Source of the DNA: Pyrus communis
Lineage: Eukaryota; Streptophyta; Magnoliopsida; Rosales; Rosaceae
DNA: 64,000 nt
Assembly (NCBI RefSeq): GCF_963583255.1
Contig: NC_084816.1
Location: forward strand, 15,859,100 to 15,923,099
Reading direction: 5' to 3'
The notes under the pieces are model-generated. The model did not search any database. It saw nothing but the letters and a program-made list of their open reading frames with translations, and was not told the DNA's origin. Of the stretch, positions 59,100-64,000 are shown piece after piece (position 1 is the first letter of the stretch; each line of letters begins with the position of its first letter). Made by a program: the position numbers and the translations under genes.

Positions 59100-60140
59100 T
59101 GAGAGAAAGTTAGCATGGTTGCATGGTGTTTTTTGGTAGATAATCTGGGTTTCCTAGGGTAGCAGTAAGGCTTACGATGGCTGGGATTTTAGTAAAAGTT
59201 TGTGGGAAATACTAAGGTTGTATGGATGATGATTCTTGAGGCTTAAAGGATATTTCTGGGCTAATGGGGTTCTTTTGGTACTTTTCTTGGGTGTTACTTC
59301 TTGACTATGTTTCTCTGCGTTCTCTCTTACTTCTTGACTATGTTTCTCTGCGTTCTCTCTATCCTCCCTGTGTTACCTGTAATCATTTTCCCTTCTCTAA
59401 TGGTTTTTCTTTCCTTATGTAAGTGAAGGGCTTTTCTCTAGGCTTAAAGGAAATCTCCCTTTGTGGCTTGGTCTTCCCTTATTCTCTCCCTAACTCTCCT
59501 ATTATTCCCTTTTTTATGTAAGATAGCTGCATTGTTAAGACTTGCAGTTTGCTTCTTCTCGAGGCACGACTTTCCCAGGTTGGCTTTCCGTATGCGCTAC
59601 TTTTGGTAGCGCGCCTTTTGGCTTTTACGCGTTGGTTGTCTATGCAAGCTGGGAAGGGAAAGTCAGCATTAAATGTCTGAATTGCTGGGTTTAGCATACA
59701 TTTAATGCGGGAATTTGGTTTCGTCTTAACTAAGAAGGTTGGCTTCCTAGGGAAAGAGGCAAACTAGGCTAATTCTTTCTCAAACTTACCCACGTGAAAT
59801 ACAAAGGCCATGGGCTTGGACTTTTGGGCTCTCAAGCAACCCAAAGTCTTCTACAATCTTGACTCCACATAGGCCCAATGAACGTCCATAACCATCCACA
59901 CCATAATTCACTTGACAAGCCCTGGACATTTGTGGCTTGTGCTTAGCGTGAATAGTGACTAGCTTGATAAATAGGCATGGCATGATTTGGTCTAATTACC
60001 GTGGCATGGCATGTTACTATGTATATTTCTTCTTTGATCCCTCATCTTTGTATGTATTTGGGCTTGAATAGAGGTTTGCATGACAATTGGGCTTTAATTC
60101 TTGGTTGGGCTTGCGTGTGGCATTTTTGGGCCTCAACAAC
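59100..60140 (+). repeat. Old LTR-like dispersed repeat shared with 1.3-2.4 kb
   Basis: The part 59770-60140 aligns by eye with 1940-2340 in the same orientation (AACCATCCACAC, AAGTCTTCTACAA versus ACGTCTTCCACAA, GTGGCTTG). A 33-bp tandem duplication lies at 59294-59359. The minus-strand frames here are not considered genes. Confidence 0.6.
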
Positions 60141-60503
60141 TAAATTATAGTGCTAGTTGATTATGTATATATTTTTAAGAAAACACAAATCATCACTTTT
60201 TTTGAAGGGTGCATTTTTGCTTACAGCCCTATTTATTATCATTGTTGTGAGTTTACATTTTAATATTTGTGTTTAACCACTGCACGAATTTTGAAATCTG
60301 AACTAATTAAACCGTGATAACTAAAATGATGAGTATCTATATCAGTTGATGTTGATGAGCAAAAAAATTCTCTTTCTTCAACTTTTGAAGTTGAAGTTTA
60401 AACTCATATATTTATAGAGAAAAAGATTAATCCTAATTAATCCTAATTAATCCTTAACCATCAAAAGTTGCTGAGACAAAATTACTTATATAGCAATAGC
60501 ATG

Positions 60504-60867
60504 AATGCTCTCCTAAGGTCCTCATTTTAAGGACTTGTGAGATCCTATTTCATTTCAACTCTTAACTGACTGTGAAATAATCCAAAATATGATATTATCC
60601 CTGTTACAACATAACAAAATAATAATTTTGATAAAAAAAAAAGAAAAAAAAAAAGAAGAGTTTCAGGCGTGAATGTCATATATCTGGTATGTTGTTACAA
60701 GGATAATATCATATTTTGTTATTATCTTTGTTACAACATTATTATTTTGTTATGTTGTAACAGGAATAATATCATATTTTGGATTATTTCACTGTCAAAT
60801 TAATCTTAAGGGTTGAAATGAAATAGGACCTCACATATCTACAGAATGAGGACCTTAGGTGAGCATT
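60504..60867. mobile_element. Long-TIR foldback element just upstream of SRT1
   Basis: The left arm AATGCTCTCCTAAGGTCCTC and right arm GAGGACCTTAGGTGAGCATT are inverted. The pairing continues through GATCCTATTTCATTTCAAC, GTGAAATAATCCAAAATATG and GTTACAACATAACAAAATAA, about 140 bp in all. The core is A-rich and non-coding. It ends 166 bp before the SRT1 start codon. Confidence 0.85.
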
Positions 60868-61033
60868 TCTGATTGCAATAGAGAGGGAAGAAACAGGAGG
60901 AAAAAAAAAAAAAAAAAAAACAAAGGCAAAAGGGCCTCTCACTCTCCACCTTTTGATCAAAACTTTCACACAGAGGGGGGAGAGAGAGAGAGAGGTACAG
61001 GGCGAAGGTGGTATACGAAGCATCAGAGTGACC

Positions 61034-64000
61034 ATGTCCTTGGGTTATGCAGAGAAGCTTTCCTACATAGAAGATGTGGGCCAAGTCGGAATGACAGAAC
61101 ATTTCGACATGCCTCAAGTTTTGCAAGAAAAAGTGAGAATCTTTTTCGGTTTTGTTTTAAATTGCTACTTCTTCTTCTTAAAGTTGGTGTCTTTGTTGAT
61201 CTTCTGGAGTTCTGATGAATAATAGTTAGGTTTTTTACTTACATTTGCTGCAATTATGGCATTTTTTGATGGGGAAGATTGATTTGTTCCTAAAATTTAC
61301 ATGCTGATTAAGATCTGATATCTGGGTTGAGGCATTTATTTGCATTGTGATTGAATTTTACTTGGTGTTTTGATCAATGAGTTGAGCTTTGTTAACCCAT
61401 TTCTTGGTTGCGGCATTACTTCCATACCTGTGTTTTGGTGATCCCAAACATCTATAGTCTTAAAGAGGTATACCTTATCAGCTTAACGGTTAACATATTT
61501 GGTTGTAATGTAGGTGAAGTAAGCTGGTGGAGTGAACAAAGATACAATCTTTTCTGTCTCTTCTATGATTGATTTTATTTCATGTTTATTTATCTTCCCC
61601 TGTAGTTTTTTCTGTGATATGGTTTTTGCGCATTGGTAGCGCCAATGTGGTGCTTTCCAGTAAAAATCTCATATCCAACAAATTAGGTGTGCTGATGGTT
61701 GTACCTGAACCATGATTATACTATTTTGATATTAACCCAATACATGCTTGGTTTTCTTGGATTCAACTTTTAAGGCAATATGGTTAGATTTGTCTTGTTC
61801 CTTAGTTGCATTTTTCTGTTGGTATTCATGACTTACATATCTTTTGAAGAATTTAGAAGTCTTGGATTATCCATTAGTTCCCATAATTGTGACATTGCGA
61901 TAATCTTTATTGATACTTTATAGATTTATTTAAACATTTTTAAAGGTACTATGATATGCTTGCTAACTGCAATTTCAATTGCATATTTTTGTGCTTTGTG
62001 TGCTTAGCTTCATGAATCATGATCTGTCATTCGTGTGTTCTAATATATACTTATTATGCTAAAATCATGTGTATTCATCTATTTTCTTTTTTGGCAATGG
62101 CAGATTGAGCGGCTCGCCATGTTGGTGCAAAAGGTTTGGACCTACACATTCCATTTATCATGATACCCACTAGGTATATTTCATATTTGATATTATTTAA
62201 TCAAGTTCTCTAAAAAAAATCTCTGTACTTGCAGAGTAAGCATCTGGTGGTGTTTACAGGTGCAGGAATCTCGACCTCTTGTGGTATACCTGATTTTCGA
62301 GGTCCAAAGGGAATTTGGACTCTGCAGGTGAGAATCCCAAAACCTCATATCAAATATGTAGAGTTAAAGTTTCTCTTTGGGATTTCCTGTTTAAAAGTTA
62401 ATGACATTCTTTTGGTGCGCTTACTCTTTGATTGGAGGGGAGTTTTGTATTGAAAGTAATTTTGGTTTGAGTTTTGAAGGTCTTATGTTAATTATGATGG
62501 ACTTCTTATCCAAACCAGATGTATCCTTTTTCACAAATAAAGTTAGTTTCTTATAAGAAAAAAGAATCCCAATCACTCTTTCATCCTTGCAAAATAATAA
62601 TTTTCTAGTTATTTTTTTATAATCACATCAAACATGGATTCATGCTCGGATACTACTTATAATTGACTATTTGAGCCATTCTGAACAAAAAGTGGATTTA
62701 TAAGATTAAGCTTACAAGAAAAGGCATGTGCTACATCAACCATTGAAATAACTAACTTAGAGAGGAGCAACTGATTTCAAATACTCAAGGATCTTATTTT
62801 CTGTCCTTAACTCTTTTGGTCTTCTAGCGATCTTTTAGAACTTGATTTTGGAAGGAATTCTGGTAATGTAGTCATTAGTTACATTTGCATAAGAAACTGA
62901 GTGAAAAAAAGTCCTCATTGTTTCGCCCTTCTTGGCTTATCCTATCTGTAAGAGACACAAGCATAATTATATCAAAATAATAATTACAAAAGATAGAAGC
63001 ACTCATACATCTGCGGAGCACTGTGGATGTTGCTGATTTCTGTTTACTAGTGCAGCGTGAAGGCAAAGCCTTGCCTGAAGCATCATTGCCATTTCATCGT
63101 GCAATGCCTAGCTTGACTCATATGGCTTTGGTTGAACTGGAGAGAGCTGGAATTTTGAAGTTTGTAATTAGCCAGGTATACATTACTTCATTCTTGGGCT
63201 ACCTTGCACAATTTCTTTATGTTGAAAATTATTGATAATTTTTTTCAGATTTGTTGTTCACATGGCTTAATATCTGTCATGCTTTGGATGCTAGCATCTT
63301 CAAGTTTTTGAGGCTACATTTCTCCAGTGTCATATTCCTATATTGGGACTGGGGGAAGGACATTTTCTTTTTACTATTAGAAAGTTTGATTATGTTTTTC
63401 TTTTCTGCTGGGGCAGGGACACCTTGATAATTCCTTTGTGTTTGTATTATTTTTCTGTCTGACCATGTTACTATTTCTGCCTTATTTTCGTCTTTCATTC
63501 TTACACCCCCATAAATACCTCATTAATGTCTACATTTTTATTACCTTTTATGTTCTGAATGCCAGAATGTTGATGGTCTTCATCTTCGATCTGGAATACC
63601 AAGGGAGAAACTTGCCGAGTTACATGGTAACTCCTTTCTGGAAACCTGCCCTTCTTGTGGAGTCGAGTAAGGCTTTCTTTTTATATCATCCTGTTATCGT
63701 TGCCTTTCCTCATCATTTTTCCCTTTCTTGGGAAATGAGTGGGAAAAGGTTTAGTGTGCAGAAGTTAATATTTTGTTTGCTTCATAGTTTGGCTCTTTTG
63801 TCTTTCTTTTATCAAAATTTACTTTCATGATTTAAATTTGTTAAGATATTTGAGGGATTTTGAGGTTGAGACTATTGGACTGAAGGAGACTTCAAGACGG
63901 TGCTCAGATGAAAATTGTAGAGCAAGGCTTAAGGATACAGTTCTTGACTGGGAGGTATTGCTTACTAATAATTTATGTTCTGTTTGGATGCCCATGAAGA
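61034..64000 (+). CDS. SRT1: SRT1, SIRT6-type sirtuin (partial, runs off the window)
   Basis: Exons seen: 61034-61132, 62104-62133, 62235-62327, 63056-63175, 63566-63666 and 63846-63954, all GT-AG and in frame; the rest lies beyond the window. Class IV sirtuins are nuclear NAD-dependent protein deacylases; plant SRT1 is linked to histone H3K9 deacetylation and restraint of stress and metabolic genes. The protein starts [20 protein letters not shown]. The NAD-binding motifs are [20 protein letters not shown] (exon 3), [12 protein letters not shown] (exon 4) and [11 protein letters not shown] across the exon 4/5 junction. The catalytic histidine is in ELHGNSF (exon 5). The zinc ligands are CPSC (exon 5) and CSDENC (exon 6), followed by LKDTVLDWE. 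Intron 1 is long (971 bp). No defect is seen in the visible part. Open frames that read through the introns are not exons. Confidence 0.95.

Noticed and set aside
62229..62453. A separate 74-codon gene
   Set aside because: It is SRT1 exon 3 read through its splice donor at 62328 into the intron.

Overview
This is nuclear DNA of a flowering plant, most likely a woody rosid and perhaps Rosaceae (an inference from the repeat families and protein similarity; no species marker was tested). It holds few genes, spliced or single-exon, with AT-rich introns and intergenic DNA packed with layered transposons. I found no bacterial, phage or CRISPR content.

Five host genes can be supported: a TIC20-V-type chloroplast inner-envelope protein (13481-14137, +), a fasciclin-like arabinogalactan protein of the FLA1/FLA2 type (32250-33485, +), a small secreted proline-rich, probably GPI-anchored protein (44921-45373, -), an eight-exon Nudix hydrolase (49219-52104, -), and the first six exons of a SIRT6-type sirtuin, SRT1 (61034 to the window edge, +). 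From memory, Arabidopsis carries TIC20-V, FLA1, a hydroxyproline-rich glycoprotein gene and SRT1 in the same order at At5g55710-At5g55760. The window therefore looks like a conserved gene block inflated by mobile DNA.

Layout: 1-5.3 kb holds small transposons (foldback MITE, a 328-bp TRIM, a hAT MITE, a Harbinger MITE). 5.37-13.26 kb is a complete Copia-type LTR retrotransposon with 419-bp LTRs and perfect 5-bp target duplications; it carries a nested solo LTR and an intact antisense coiled-coil ORF, and it ends 215 bp before TIC20-V. 14.3-18.5 kb has a tRNA-derived SINE and a probable mitochondrial insertion. 18.5-21.8 kb is a large solo LTR with an internal minisatellite. 22-23.5 kb is a FAR1/MULE-like pseudogene. 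24.8-30 kb is a probable non-autonomous Helitron. FLA1 follows. 37.2-44.6 kb is a stack of DNA transposons: a hAT element with a decayed TTF/DUF4371 transposase, and Harbinger-like elements, some with captured gene pieces. 45.7-48 kb is a nest of long-TIR elements with purine-rich microsatellites. After the Nudix gene come MITEs, an Athila/Tat-type gypsy fragment, an old LTR-like repeat shared with the left end of the window, and a foldback element just upstream of SRT1.

The genes do not form a pathway. TIC20-V is plastidial; FLA1 and the proline-rich protein act at the cell surface; the Nudix enzyme and the sirtuin both belong to families that handle NAD-derived metabolites, but their proximity is probably incidental. 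The most unusual object is the Copia element: its LTRs are nearly identical, yet its pol remnants are riddled with stops and it contains another family's solo LTR. This implies a defective element mobilised in trans, with one intact antisense ORF.
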